Origin: Sphingobium abikonense NBRC 16140
GTDB lineage: Bacteria > Pseudomonadota > Alphaproteobacteria > Sphingomonadales > Sphingomonadaceae
Direction: 5' to 3'
Length of the DNA stretch: 64,000 bases
Assembly (NCBI RefSeq): GCF_001598335.1
Contig: NZ_BCYT01000009.1
Location: forward strand, 62,001-126,000
In this document: positions 1-8,592 of the stretch, piece by piece
Layout: every line of letters starts with the position of its first letter
Position numbering within the stretch: the stretch's first letter is position 1
Notes under the pieces: model-generated
Told to the model about the DNA's origin: nothing
The model's database searches: none
The model's input: only the letters and a program-made list of their open reading frames with translations
Position numbers and translations under genes: made by a program

Positions 1-289
1 CGATTGCGCGCAGCCGCACCAGCCGGTCGCGCACATGGGCGGCGATGCGCGCTTGGCCTGCCGGGCTTTTGTCGCCCAGCTGCGATTTGAGCGCCGCGCG
101 CGCGCGGGTGTCGATGCCAAGCCCGCTGGCGGTTTCGGGCGCGTCGACCAGCATTTCCTCGGCCATCTGCGCCAGCAGCGCCTCCGCCTGCGCATCCGCG
201 GCGGTGGCGGCGCGCGCGCCGCGCGACAAAGCGGACAGGGTGAGCGCGCAGGCGCCGGAGGCTAGCAGGTCGCGGCGGGTAATAGGCAT
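1..289 (-). CDS. DUF885 family secreted protein, N-terminal fragment (runs off left edge)
   Basis: Reading leftward from an ATG at 289 gives about 96 residues with no stop before the edge, so only the N-terminus is present. It opens MPITRRDLLASGACALTLSA: twin arginines followed by a hydrophobic stretch, typical of a Tat or Sec signal peptide. After it come the segments VDAPETASGLGIDTRARAAL and LGDKSPAGQAR, which resemble the start of DUF885 proteins (export-targeted, metallopeptidase-like, poorly characterised function). The family call is from remembered similarity only. About 75 bases separate its start from the antiporter gene on the same strand. Confidence 0.72.
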   Translation of the reverse strand, partial: MPITRRDLLASGACALTLSALSRGARAATAADAQAEALLAQMAEEMLVDAPETASGLGIDTRARAALKSQLGDKSPAGQARIAAHVRDRLVRLRAI

Positions 290-364
290 GCGTTTGTCTC
301 CGGCAGGGCTGGGCATTGCCCGCTTTGGCATGATTTCAACGGATTTCGATAGCGTAATTGACCG

Positions 365-1576
365 TCAGGATGAGCGCGCATCGTCGGGATCGCCCTGCCC
401 CGTCAATTTCCAGCGTCGCAGCAGCGGTGGCATGGTCAGCCCCTGAAGGAAGATCGAAAAGGCGACGACGCCGAACGCCAGCACGATGATCTGTCCACGC
501 TCCGGCACGCTAGCCGGCACCGCCAGCGCCAGCGCCAGCCCCACCGCGCCGCGCAGCCCGCCCCACAGCAGCACATGCTGATAGGGAGCGGGCAGGCGCA
601 GGCGGGTTGGACGAAACAGCAGGGCAATGGGATAGACCGCCGCCGCCCGGCCGATCAGCGTCAGTGCGATCACCACGGCCAGTGCGCCCGACACCAGCGC
701 GAGCGGCTGATGCGCCTCATGACTGCCGATCATCAGGAACAGCAGCGAATTGGCGAGGAAGGCGGCATATTCCCAAAAGCCCAGCACATGGCCGCGCCCG
801 TTATCGGAAATGGCCCGCCGCCAGCCCAGATTGCCGACGATGACCCCGGCGACCAGCGCGGCGAACACGCCCGATGCGCCCAGATGTTCGGCCAGCAGGA
901 AACTGCCCCAGGCAATGACGGTGGTCAGCGTGATTTCGACAAGATGATCCTCCGTGCGCCCGGCCAGTTTCAGGAGGACGAAGGCGACGACGCCGCCCGA
1001 CGCGATCCCGCCCAGCACCGTCCAGGCGAGCGCACCTGCCGCCGCGACCGGAGTCAACGCGCCGCCGCCCGCCAGCCCCAGCAGGATCGAAAAGCCCACG
1101 GCGGCGACACCGTCATTGAGCAGGCTTTCGGATTCGACCACCATGCACAGGCGCGGCTCGGCGCGCATTTCCTTAAAGGCGGCGATGACGGACACCGGGT
1201 CGGTCGCCGCGATCAGCACGCCGAAAAAGGCCGCGCCCAGCCAGCTCCATCCGAGCAGCCAGTGAATCCCGCCCGCCACGACCCCGGCGGAAATAGCCAC
1301 GCCCAGAAAGGCGAGCGTGACCGTCAGCGGCAATTGATCGCGCAGCCGCTTCCAGGGCATTTGCAACGCCGCCTCGAAGATCAGCGGCGGCAGGAAGATG
1401 TTGAAGATCAGTTCGCGCGACAGTGGCAGGTCGACGCCGATCGGCAGCAGCGCCAGCGCGATGCCCGCCGCGACCAGCCCTGCCGTATAGGGCAGGCCGA
1501 TGCGCCGCGACACGATCGCCACCAGCGACGTAACGACCAGCAACATGCCAAAGTCGATCAGTTGCAGTTCCGCCAT
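365..1576 (-). CDS. CPA1-type sodium (cation):proton antiporter
   Basis: A 403-residue polytopic membrane protein, hydrophobic almost end to end. FLPPLIFEAAL at about residues 61-71 is the classic NHE/NhaP signature. TDP (125-127) and the ESESLLNDG stretch with the Asn-Asp pair at 154-155 are the ion-binding motifs of CPA1 antiporters. Such proteins exchange Na+ or K+ for protons across the inner membrane for pH and salt homeostasis. The protein ends soon after the last membrane segment (RRWKLTGQGDPDDARSS), so the long cytoplasmic tail seen in many NhaP/NHE members is missing. It lies 30 bases downstream of the DUF421 gene on the same strand and may be co-transcribed with it. Ion specificity cannot be read from the sequence. 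Confidence 0.9.
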   Translation of the reverse strand: MAELQLIDFGMLLVVTSLVAIVSRRIGLPYTAGLVAAGIALALLPIGVDLPLSRELIFNIFLPPLIFEAALQMPWKRLRDQLPLTVTLAFLGVAISAGVVAGGIHWLLGWSWLGAAFFGVLIAATDPVSVIAAFKEMRAEPRLCMVVESESLLNDGVAAVGFSILLGLAGGGALTPVAAAGALAWTVLGGIASGGVVAFVLLKLAGRTEDHLVEITLTTVIAWGSFLLAEHLGASGVFAALVAGVIVGNLGWRRAISDNGRGHVLGFWEYAAFLANSLLFLMIGSHEAHQPLALVSGALAVVIALTLIGRAAAVYPIALLFRPTRLRLPAPYQHVLLWGGLRGAVGLALALAVPASVPERGQIIVLAFGVVAFSIFLQGLTMPPLLRRWKLTGQGDPDDARSS

Positions 1577-1606
1577 GCCCGTCCCGCCCTCGCCTGCTGC
1601 GACCGG

Positions 1607-2116
1607 TCAGCGCGCGACCGATCGCAGCACCGTATAGGCACCGTCCGATCGTTCAAGCACACTCATGCTGCCATCGCTTTCCAGCACGACCGCGCCCACA
1701 TCCTCGATCCGCCCGATGCCGCTCTTGCGGATCGACGCTTCCACCTCCGCGCGGGTGACGCGTTCGTCGCGCATCGCCGAGTCGCGAAAATCGCCATCCT
1801 CCACGAGCAATCGCGGACGGGATCGGACCAGGTCGCTGAACCAGGACGATCGGATCGACGCTTGCGCCACGATCCATTGCAACAGCGCCAGCATACAGAA
1901 GGCCAGGGCGCCTTCGGCAAAGGCGACATCCTTGGTCAGCAGCACTGTCGCCAGCGTGGAGCCGAGCGCCACAGTCACCACCAGATCGAACGCATTGAGC
2001 TTGGCGAGCGAGCGCTTGCCCGACAGGCGCAGGACGAAGACCAGCCAGGCATAAGCGAGCAGGGAAATGATGAGGACCCGCAAGAGGCCGTGCACATTAT
2101 CGAAGAACATGAGCAT
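1607..2116 (-). CDS. DUF421 (YetF-like) membrane protein
   Basis: 169 residues from the ATG at 2116 (a second ATG two codons later is also possible); the open frame continues upstream but that extension has no family likeness. The N-terminal half has three hydrophobic helices including FVLRLSGKRSLAKLNAFDLV, the R-x-x-G-K-R plus F-D-hydrophobic signature of DUF421. The soluble C-terminal half (RPRLLVEDGDFRDSAM, then GIGRIEDVGAVVLESDGSMS) matches the YetF C-terminal domain. Family members are inner-membrane proteins of unclear biochemical function. It is divergent from the cupin gene at 2267, with 150 bases between the starts. Confidence 0.88.
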   Translation of the reverse strand: MLMFFDNVHGLLRVLIISLLAYAWLVFVLRLSGKRSLAKLNAFDLVVTVALGSTLATVLLTKDVAFAEGALAFCMLALLQWIVAQASIRSSWFSDLVRSRPRLLVEDGDFRDSAMRDERVTRAEVEASIRKSGIGRIEDVGAVVLESDGSMSVLERSDGAYTVLRSVAR

Positions 2117-2266
2117 GGAAGTGTCGGGAGTGCCGCGCGGTTCCGCGCCCGCCCAACCTGCATCAGCCAATGGCACCCCCCCCTGCTGCTTCTCGCCTGC
2201 CTCCCGCTTGTCAGCGACGGCCGCGACGGGCAAAGCCGTCACACCTGTCCCCGTCCGCGAGCATCC

Positions 2267-3409
2267 ATGTTTCCTTCCTTCGACGCTGAAGCCTTCCTGC
2301 GCGATCATTGGCAAAAGCGGCCGCTCCTGATCCGCAATCCCTGGGGCGCGTGGGTAAATCCGCTGGAGCCGGACGAACTGGCGGGCCTCGCCTGCGAGGA
2401 GGGGATCGAATCGCGTATCGTGGTTCAGAGGGACGGTGACTGGGCGCTGGAACATGGCCCCTTTGGGGAAGATCGTTTCGCGACATTGGGCGGGTCGCCC
2501 TGGACCCTGCTGGTGCAGGCGGTCGATCATCACGCCCCCGATGTCGCGGCGCTGATCGCGCCTTTCCGCTTCATCCCCGACTGGCGGATCGACGACGTGA
2601 TGGTGAGCTATGCCAGCGACGGCGGCGGGGTCGGGCCGCATTTCGACCAATATGACGTGTTCCTGGTGCAGGGGCTGGGCCGGCGGCGCTGGCGCGTGGG
2701 GCCGCGTTGCGACCGCGACACCCTGCTGCGTCCGCATGGCGACCTGCGCCTGCTGCCCGATTTCACCGCGACGGACGAATGGGTGCTGGAACCGGGCGAT
2801 ATCCTGTATGTCCCGCCCGGTTTCGCGCATGACGGCGTGGCGGTGGGCGATGATTGCATGACCTATTCGATCGGCTTTCGCGCGCCATCACGGCCCGACA
2901 TGCTGATCGAATGGGCCGAACATCTGGCCGCCGCCATGCCCGACGATGATCTTTATGCCGACCCCGACCTTAAGCCCGTCGCCAATCCCGGCGAAGTCGC
3001 GCCCGACGCGATCGCGCGGCTGCACGCCATGACGATCGCGGCAATGGCCGACCGGTCCGCCTTCGCCGACTGGTTCGGGCAGCATGTGACGACGCCCAAA
3101 TATCCCGACGCGGACTGGCGGCCGAAGGAACCCGTCACGACCGAGGATATGCTGGCCCTGATCGACGCGGGCGCGGCCCTGATGCGCAATCCGGCAAGCC
3201 GCTTCGCCTTCTTTCGGAGCGAGAATGGCGTGACGCTGTTCGTCGATGGCAGCGCTTATCCTTGCGCCGGCGATCTGGCGCTACTGGCGCAGCAGCTGTG
3301 CGCGCATCCTGCCGTCACGCTCGACCGGTCGATGGCTGCGGGGATCGACTTGCTGGTGACGCTCGTCAATCAGGGTAGCCTGATGATCGACGACGGGCAT
3401 GAGGACTGA
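2267..3409 (+). CDS. roxA: Cupin/JmjC ribosomal-protein oxygenase (RoxA/YcfD-like)
   Basis: 380 residues from ATG 2267, close to the 373 of E. coli YcfD. The frame is open much further upstream, but that part is antisense to the antiporter and DUF421 genes and has no family likeness. Fe(II) ligands are visible as H125-x-D127 in GPHFDQYDVFLVQG and H188 in PPGFAHDG, forming the HxD...H facial triad of 2-oxoglutarate oxygenases. A winged-helix-like C-terminal region follows (about 260-380). YcfD hydroxylates an arginine of ribosomal protein L16; the same substrate is inferred here, not shown. The next gene, an rRNA pseudouridine synthase, starts 6 bases after its stop, so two 50S-modifying enzymes are probably co-expressed. 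Confidence 0.88.
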   Translation: MFPSFDAEAFLRDHWQKRPLLIRNPWGAWVNPLEPDELAGLACEEGIESRIVVQRDGDWALEHGPFGEDRFATLGGSPWTLLVQAVDHHAPDVAALIAPFRFIPDWRIDDVMVSYASDGGGVGPHFDQYDVFLVQGLGRRRWRVGPRCDRDTLLRPHGDLRLLPDFTATDEWVLEPGDILYVPPGFAHDGVAVGDDCMTYSIGFRAPSRPDMLIEWAEHLAAAMPDDDLYADPDLKPVANPGEVAPDAIARLHAMTIAAMADRSAFADWFGQHVTTPKYPDADWRPKEPVTTEDMLALIDAGAALMRNPASRFAFFRSENGVTLFVDGSAYPCAGDLALLAQQLCAHPAVTLDRSMAAGIDLLVTLVNQGSLMIDDGHED

Positions 3410-3415
3410 CTCGCC

Positions 3416-3964
3416 ATGGCCCGGCTGATCCTGTTCAACAAACCCTATGACGTGCTGTCCCAATTCACCGATTCCAGCATCGGCGCGGACCGGCGCACCT
3501 TGTCGGACTTTATCCACGTGCCGCGCGTTTACCCGGCCGGGCGGCTCGACCGCGACAGCGAAGGGTTGCTTTTGCTGACCGACGACGGCCGGTTGCAGGC
3601 GCGCATTTCCAATCCGCGCTTCAAGACGCCCAAAACCTATCTGGTGCAGGTGGAAGGCGATGTGACGCCCGATGCACTGGCCCGCTTGCGCGCTGGCGTG
3701 ATGCTGAAGGACGGGCCGACGCTGCCGGCGCAGGCGGAGCGGATCGAGCCGCCCGCGCTGTGGCCGCGTGACCCGCCGGTGCGTTTTCGCAAGACCGTGC
3801 CCGATTGCTGGATCAGCCTCACCATCCGCGAAGGGCGCAATCGGCAGGTGCGCCGGATGACCGCCGCCGTGGGGCACCCCACGCTGCGGCTGGTACGCTG
3901 GCGGATCGGCGACTGGACGCTGGACGGGGTAGCGCCGGGAACATGGCGCGACCTCCCTCTCTGA
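3416..3964 (+). CDS. rluE: 23S rRNA pseudouridine synthase, RluE-like
   Basis: 182 residues and no N-terminal S4 domain, the compact architecture of RluE, which makes pseudouridine 2457 in 23S rRNA. The catalytic loop is GRLDRDSEG at 42-50 with the nucleophile Asp45. Other family motifs are [14 protein letters not shown] at the start, KTYLVQVEG in the middle and [20 protein letters not shown] near the end. It starts 6 bases after the cupin oxygenase gene and converges on anmK, whose stop lies 13 bases away. Related RluB/RluF enzymes carry an S4 domain, which argues against those names. Confidence 0.9.
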   Translation: MARLILFNKPYDVLSQFTDSSIGADRRTLSDFIHVPRVYPAGRLDRDSEGLLLLTDDGRLQARISNPRFKTPKTYLVQVEGDVTPDALARLRAGVMLKDGPTLPAQAERIEPPALWPRDPPVRFRKTVPDCWISLTIREGRNRQVRRMTAAVGHPTLRLVRWRIGDWTLDGVAPGTWRDLPL

Positions 3965-3977
3965 CGCGCGATTGCGA

Positions 3978-5075
3978 TCAGGGCCGGAACAGAACGCCGC
4001 CGGTCATCGGCGCGGGCGCGCCGGTCGTGCCGGGAAAGCTGATCGGCAGGCCTTTAAGGTGCCGCACCGCCATATAGGCAAAGCCCTGCGCCTCCAGCGC
4101 GTCGCCGTCCCAGCCCAGATGATCGACGCTGCGCACACTTGCCCCCGTCCGCTCGGCGATCATCGCCATCAGCGTGGCATTGTGCCGGCCGCCACCCGCG
4201 ACATGGATTTCGGCCGGGCGCTGGGGCAGATGGTCGATCGCACGCGCCACCGCCGCGGCGGTGAAGGCCGTCAGTGTCGCCGCGCCATCCTCCAGAGATA
4301 GGCCCCGCACCGCCTCGATCGAAAAGGCTTCCCGGTCGATGCTCTTGGGCGGCGGCAGATCGAACCACGGGTCGGCCAGCATCGTCGACAAGATTGCCGC
4401 ATCCACCTGCCCCCGCGCCGCGCAGGCACCGCCTTCGTCATAAGGGGCATGGCCCTGCGTCTGCATCCAATTGTCAATGAGGCCGCTCGCCATGCCGGTG
4501 TCAAAGGCGATCAGCGCGCCGTCCGACCCGATGAAGGTGATGTTGGCAACCCCGCCCAGGTTGAGGATCGCGGCGGGCTTGGCCAGCGCGTCGGCCAGCG
4601 CGCGATGATAGACGGGCAGCAACGGCGCGCCCTGCCCGCCCGCCACGACATCCGCCTGGCGCAAATCGGCGACCACCGGGATGCCGAACGCCCCGGCCAG
4701 CCCCGCGCCATCGCCAATCTGCCAGGTCCAGCCGCGCTCCGGCCGGTGGGCGAGCGTGTGGCCATGAAAGCCGATCACCCCGATATCCTGCGCGACATGG
4801 CCACTGCGCCCCAGCAGGTCGGCCACCGCCTGCACATGGCGTTCGGTCAATTCCGCCTCGACCGATGCGATCAGCGGTTCGAAGCCCGGCCGTTCCATCG
4901 CCATCGCGCGCTGGCATGCTTCAGCAAGGCGCAGGCGAAAGCCCTCGTCATAGGCCATGGCGTGAAATTCCAGCGCCGCGACCGCGCCCTCCCCATCCGT
5001 TTCGATGAGCGCGGCGTCGATGCCGTCGCGCGACGTGCCGGACATGAGGCCGATGGCCAGGGTCGATTGGGGCAT
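3978..5075 (-). CDS. anmK: Anhydro-N-acetylmuramic acid kinase
   Basis: 365 residues from ATG 5075; an in-frame ATG at 5117 would add 14 residues, and neither has a strong ribosome binding site. I chose 5075 because family members begin a few residues before IGLMSGTSRDGIDAAL, the ATP-binding signature seen here at about 8-22. VIGFHGHTLAHRPERGWTWQ, ILNLGGVANITFIG and the VAGGGRHN segment are further AnmK hallmarks of the sugar kinase/actin fold. The enzyme hydrolyses and phosphorylates 1,6-anhydro-MurNAc to MurNAc-6-phosphate during peptidoglycan recycling in the cytosol. It is divergent from tyrS, an arrangement I recall from other sphingomonads. Confidence 0.95.
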   Translation of the reverse strand: MPQSTLAIGLMSGTSRDGIDAALIETDGEGAVAALEFHAMAYDEGFRLRLAEACQRAMAMERPGFEPLIASVEAELTERHVQAVADLLGRSGHVAQDIGVIGFHGHTLAHRPERGWTWQIGDGAGLAGAFGIPVVADLRQADVVAGGQGAPLLPVYHRALADALAKPAAILNLGGVANITFIGSDGALIAFDTGMASGLIDNWMQTQGHAPYDEGGACAARGQVDAAILSTMLADPWFDLPPPKSIDREAFSIEAVRGLSLEDGAATLTAFTAAAVARAIDHLPQRPAEIHVAGGGRHNATLMAMIAERTGASVRSVDHLGWDGDALEAQGFAYMAVRHLKGLPISFPGTTGAPAPMTGGVLFRP

Positions 5076-5134
5076 AAGGGAAAAATCCGTTCGCGGCTGG
5101 ACCTGTGCAAGCGCCATCCTTGAAACAAGTCGCG

Positions 5135-5160
5135 CCCTTCGACAAGCGCCGGGCGAACGG
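5135..5160. repeat. Short REP-like palindrome between anmK and tyrS
   Basis: The stretch opens CCCTTCGACAAG and closes GGGCGAACGG, an imperfect palindrome resembling a short intergenic repeat that I recall as very common in sphingomonad genomes. It falls in the 126-base gap between the divergent anmK and tyrS starts. Only one copy of this exact form was seen here; the larger elements at 10723 and 50306 use related core words (TTCGAC, GAACGG). Confidence 0.45.
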
Positions 5161-5201
5161 CATCTTTCCGTCGACCGCCCGCGATGCTAAAGGCGCGCGC
5201 C

Positions 5202-6419
5202 ATGAGCCAATATCAGTCCGATCTCCTCCGCCTGCTCGACGAGCGGGGCTATATCCACCAACTGACCGATGCGCAGGGCCTTGATGCCCTGGCCGCGCGC
5301 GACGTGGTGCCAGGCTATATCGGCTTCGACCCTACCGCCCCCTCGCTCCATGTCGGCAGCCTGGTGCAGATCATGATGCTGCGCCGGATGCAGCAGGCCG
5401 GGCACAAGCCGATCGTCCTGATGGGCGGCGGCACCGGCAAGATCGGCGACCCCTCCCTGCGCGACGAGGCGCGCTCGCTGATGACGGTCGAGAAGATCAA
5501 CGAGAATGTCGCCAGCATCAAGCGGGTGTTCGAGCGCTTCCTGACATTCGGCGACGGTCCGAGCGACGCCATCATGGTCGACAATGCCGAATGGCTCGAC
5601 GCCCTCGAATATATCCCCTTCCTGCGCGACATCGGCCAGCATTTCTCGGTCAACCGGATGCTGAGCTTCGACAGCGTGAAGCTGCGACTGGACCGCGAAC
5701 AATCGCTCAGCTTCCTTGAATTCAACTATATGATCCTGCAGGCCTATGACTTTCTGGAACTGTCGCGGCGGGCGGGCTGCCGGCTCCAGATGGGCGGGTC
5801 CGACCAGTGGGGCAATATCGTCAACGGCATCGAATTGTCGCGGCGGGTCGATGGCACGCAGGTGTTCGGTCTTACCTCCCCGCTCATCACCACGGCCGAC
5901 GGCGGCAAGATGGGCAAGACCGCCAAGGGCGCGGTGTGGCTGAACGCCGATGCGCTGTCGCCCTATGATTATTGGCAATTCTGGCGCAACACGCAGGACG
6001 CCGATGTCGGGCGCTTCATGCGGCTGTTTACCGACCTGCCGCTGGACGAGATCGCCCGGCTGGAAAAGCTGGACGGGGCGGAGATCAACGACGCCAAGAA
6101 GATACTGGCCGACGCCGCCACCGCCATGGCCCATGGTGCGGACGCCGCCGCCGCCGCCGCCGAAACCGCCCGCCGCACGTTCGAGGAAGGCGCGTCCGAC
6201 GCCAATCTGCCGACCGTCAGCCTGGGCCAGCAAGGCCTGACCGTTGTTCGAGCGACCACGGCCCTTGGCTTTGCGACGTCGAACAAGGAAGTGCGCCGCA
6301 AACTGAGCGAAGGCGCGATCAGGGTGAATGGCACGGTCGTCACCGACCCCGCCGTCATGCTGAAAGCCGGCGACAAGCTGAGTTTCGGAGCCAAGAAGCA
6401 CGGGCTGGTCATCGACTGA
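5202..6419 (+). CDS. tyrS: Tyrosine--tRNA ligase
   Basis: 405 residues from ATG 5202; a second ATG six codons upstream is possible but adds residues outside the family pattern. The class I HIGH motif appears as HVGS (50-53) in [10 protein letters not shown], and the KMSKS loop as KMGKT (236-240), a common bacterial TyrS variant. The tyrosine-binding helix [14 protein letters not shown] is at about 199-212. A C-terminal S4 domain (about 340-405, [10 protein letters not shown] then [10 protein letters not shown]) binds the tRNA long arm. It charges tRNA-Tyr in the cytosol. A strong intrinsic terminator follows 54 bases after the stop. Confidence 0.97.
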   Translation: MSQYQSDLLRLLDERGYIHQLTDAQGLDALAARDVVPGYIGFDPTAPSLHVGSLVQIMMLRRMQQAGHKPIVLMGGGTGKIGDPSLRDEARSLMTVEKINENVASIKRVFERFLTFGDGPSDAIMVDNAEWLDALEYIPFLRDIGQHFSVNRMLSFDSVKLRLDREQSLSFLEFNYMILQAYDFLELSRRAGCRLQMGGSDQWGNIVNGIELSRRVDGTQVFGLTSPLITTADGGKMGKTAKGAVWLNADALSPYDYWQFWRNTQDADVGRFMRLFTDLPLDEIARLEKLDGAEINDAKKILADAATAMAHGADAAAAAAETARRTFEEGASDANLPTVSLGQQGLTVVRATTALGFATSNKEVRRKLSEGAIRVNGTVVTDPAVMLKAGDKLSFGAKKHGLVID

Positions 6420-6472
6420 CCCGGAACGCGGCGAAAAATCCCGTTACCTCAAAGGGATCGGCTAGACGGGAT

Positions 6473-6505
6473 AAACAGGCTTAACGCCTTGCTAAGCCTG
6501 TTTTT
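6473..6505 (+). terminator. Intrinsic terminator of tyrS
   Basis: Eleven-base arms AAACAGGCTTA (6473-6483) and TAAGCCTGTTT (6493-6503) flank a 9-base loop, and a run of five T ends the hairpin (6501-6505). This is a textbook Rho-independent terminator on the plus strand, 54 bases after the tyrS stop and 40 bases before the PilZ gene. Confidence 0.88.
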
Positions 6506-6544
6506 GCACATCTCGTTCATGATCGGCTGCTTAGGCTCGCGGTC

Positions 6545-6901
6545 ATGCCCAACTCGGTTCTCGCCAGTCTCGACCATGTGATGCGATCGCGCGACCCGTC
6601 GGTCGAACAGCGTCGGGCGAAACGCGACCTGGTGGATCTGGTCAGCCATGTCACCGTGCGCGGCCGCACCCAGGGCGTGCGGATCATCAACATCTCCCCC
6701 CTTGGCCTCATGTGCCGATCGGACGATTCGCTGCTGACAGGCGAGCGCATCACTGTCTGGCTGCCAGTCGTAAAGGATTATCCCGCCGAAATTCGCTGGG
6801 CAGAGGATGGGCGCGTCGGCATGGAATTTCTGACGCCCGTCAATCCGCGCCTCTATGACGCGATGATGGCGCTTATTCCGCCGCGTCAGACGATCTGGTA
6901 G
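6545..6901 (+). CDS. PilZ domain protein
   Basis: 118 residues consisting essentially of one PilZ domain. QRRAKRDLV (about 22-30) supplies the arginine-rich RxxxR element, and IINISPLGLMC gives the (D/N)xSxxG element, with Asn in the first position. Both are the usual cyclic-di-GMP contacts. VWLPVVKDYPAEIRWAEDGRVGMEF matches the following beta strands. It probably acts as a small c-di-GMP-responsive adaptor; the partner is unknown. It has its own transcription unit after the tyrS terminator, and its 3' end overlaps the convergent MscS gene by 29 bases. Confidence 0.87.
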   Translation: MPNSVLASLDHVMRSRDPSVEQRRAKRDLVDLVSHVTVRGRTQGVRIINISPLGLMCRSDDSLLTGERITVWLPVVKDYPAEIRWAEDGRVGMEFLTPVNPRLYDAMMALIPPRQTIW

Positions 6902-7961
6902 GGGCCAGCCTCTCAAACCCTTCGCCCGGCTCCAGCCGCTGACGGCTACGCACCAGCGCATCGGGCATCTCGGTGCGCAGAAAGTCCATCACCGCTTCCC
7001 GCACTTCGCAGCGTAGGTCGAAAGCGATGCCGGCATTGCGCGCCGACAGGAGACCGCGCAGTTCCAGCGCATCGGCGCGATGGTCGGTCACCTGCAATAT
7101 CGCCACGCGCCCGTCCCACCGGCTGTTGGCTTTCACCGCATCGACGAAAGCATCGCGGATACGCGCCACGTCAGCGGCGGGATCGACATAGAAAAATACC
7201 GTGCCCAGCAGGTCCGACGTTTTCGTCGTCCAGTTCTGAAACGGCTTTTCCAGAAAATAGGACACCGGCACCACCATGCGCCGATCGTCCCAGATGCGCA
7301 CCACGACGAAAGTCAGGGTGATATCCTCGATCCGGCCCCATTCCCCCTCCACAATCACCACATCGTCCAGGCGAATGGGCTCGGAAAAGGCCATTTGGAC
7401 GCCGGCGATCAGATTCTTGAGCGCGGGCTGCGCCGCCGCGCCCACCGCCAGGCCGACCAGGCCCGCAGACGCCGCCAGCGTGACCCCGATCGATCGGACG
7501 CCGGGAATGGCGATCAGCGCCATCGCGATCACCAGCACCGCGATCATGCTCTGGGCGATGCGGTAGAGGATGCGCACGCGCGTATGCCGCTGCCGCGCCT
7601 TCAAATTATCCTCGGCGCTGATGTCGCTATGGCTTTCGATCATCTGCCGTACCGCCCGCAGCACCCGAAGCAACAGCCAGCCGGCAAGCAGCGCGAAAAG
7701 CATCTTCGACCCGATCGACCAGAGCGACTCCACCCGTGGCCCAAGCTCCAATGGCTGGACGCCCGCGCCAAGCGCGAACAGCACAACCAGCCAGCGCGTC
7801 GGCTGGAATATGGCAGGCAGCAGGATCGGCGTCATGCGCGCGCGCACCACGCGCACGGCGATGGCGTACAGCACCCAATGGATCAGGAAGGCCGCGACGA
7901 CCGACAGCGCGATGGAAACCGCGGCCAGCGACGTGATGTTGGTCAGGCTGATGTCCGGCAT
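6873..7961 (-). CDS. MscS-family mechanosensitive channel
   Basis: 362 residues. Hydrophobic helices lie at about 12-38, 55-70, 84-102 and 134-155. The pore-lining helix follows, SAGLVGLAVGAAAQPALKNLIAG at about 165-187 in two halves, showing the Gly/Ala packing pattern and the conserved Q-x-x-L-x-N-x-I-A-G motif of MscS TM3. PIRLDDVVIVEGEWGRIEDITL (about 195 onward) is the beta domain, followed by an alpha/beta C-terminal domain. Such channels open under membrane tension to protect against osmotic downshock. The longer N-terminus than E. coli MscS fits the YbdG/YnaI-like subgroup. Its end overlaps the convergent PilZ gene. Confidence 0.92.
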   Translation of the reverse strand: MPDISLTNITSLAAVSIALSVVAAFLIHWVLYAIAVRVVRARMTPILLPAIFQPTRWLVVLFALGAGVQPLELGPRVESLWSIGSKMLFALLAGWLLLRVLRAVRQMIESHSDISAEDNLKARQRHTRVRILYRIAQSMIAVLVIAMALIAIPGVRSIGVTLAASAGLVGLAVGAAAQPALKNLIAGVQMAFSEPIRLDDVVIVEGEWGRIEDITLTFVVVRIWDDRRMVVPVSYFLEKPFQNWTTKTSDLLGTVFFYVDPAADVARIRDAFVDAVKANSRWDGRVAILQVTDHRADALELRGLLSARNAGIAFDLRCEVREAVMDFLRTEMPDALVRSRQRLEPGEGFERLAPTRSSDAAE

Positions 7962-8027
7962 GAAGGGAGCAACGCCATTGCCTGCAAATTGTTTCGCAGG
8001 CGCAGCATGAACGGAATCACGATGACT

Positions 8028-8510
8028 TTATTGCGCGCAGATCCGGGTCCGCACATTCACCCAGCATCCGTTGCGCTTCGTGACGACGCCCAGCGGGTCA
8101 TAGGCCCGGCTGTCATCCGGGTCCTTGTTCCAGGTCGCGGTGGTGCGACCGTCGCTCTGTGTCGTGACGACCGCGAAATGCGACTGACGCGGTTTGCCGC
8201 CGTCCCATGTGTTGAGCGTATATTGGTCCTTCCCCATCGGAAAGACACGACAAGGCCCGTCGACCAGCCGCTTGCCGTCCACCTCGAAATGGCAGTCGCG
8301 CACGGAGGGTGTCATCCCCGCACCGGCCTGATCGCCCGCCTCTGCCATGGTGCCGCGGATCGTATTTGGCGCTTGTGCGGGCAGGCCGGCATTGCTGGCA
8401 GCGGCCTCCGCCTCGGCGCCGGCAGTGCCCGCATCGGCCTGTTCCGTCTGCGGCGCCGAATGGCACGCCGCCAGCGCCAGCACGGCCATCAGAAACCCAC
8501 ATTCTCGCAC
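8028..8510 (-). CDS. Predicted lipoprotein of unknown function
   Basis: 160 residues from a GTG at 8510, chosen because AAGGAG (8517-8522 on the complement) sits six bases upstream. An in-frame ATG at 8537 would add nine residues. The N-terminus has a short hydrophobic core ending in the lipobox LAAC, so the mature protein would start at Cys and be membrane-anchored. An Ala/Glu-rich linker follows, then a domain with DCHFEVDGKRLVDGPCRVFPMG and KRNGCWVNVRTRICAQ that has four Cys, likely in disulfides. I do not recognise the domain. It lies between mscS and recG on the same strand. Confidence 0.75.
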   Translation of the reverse strand: MRECGFLMAVLALAACHSAPQTEQADAGTAGAEAEAAASNAGLPAQAPNTIRGTMAEAGDQAGAGMTPSVRDCHFEVDGKRLVDGPCRVFPMGKDQYTLNTWDGGKPRQSHFAVVTTQSDGRTTATWNKDPDDSRAYDPLGVVTKRNGCWVNVRTRICAQ

Positions 8511-8592
8511 CGCATGCTCCTTTACAGATGCCGACATGGAACGATCAGGGACGGCATTTCTATCCGCCTTGCCGGTTCGATTGGCGTGCTCA

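Noticed and set aside
575..2266. Long plus-strand open frame upstream of the cupin gene
   Set aside because: Antisense to the antiporter and DUF421 genes; Gln/Arg/His-rich with no family likeness. High-GC coding strands produce such shadows. Only the part from ATG 2267 is a real gene.
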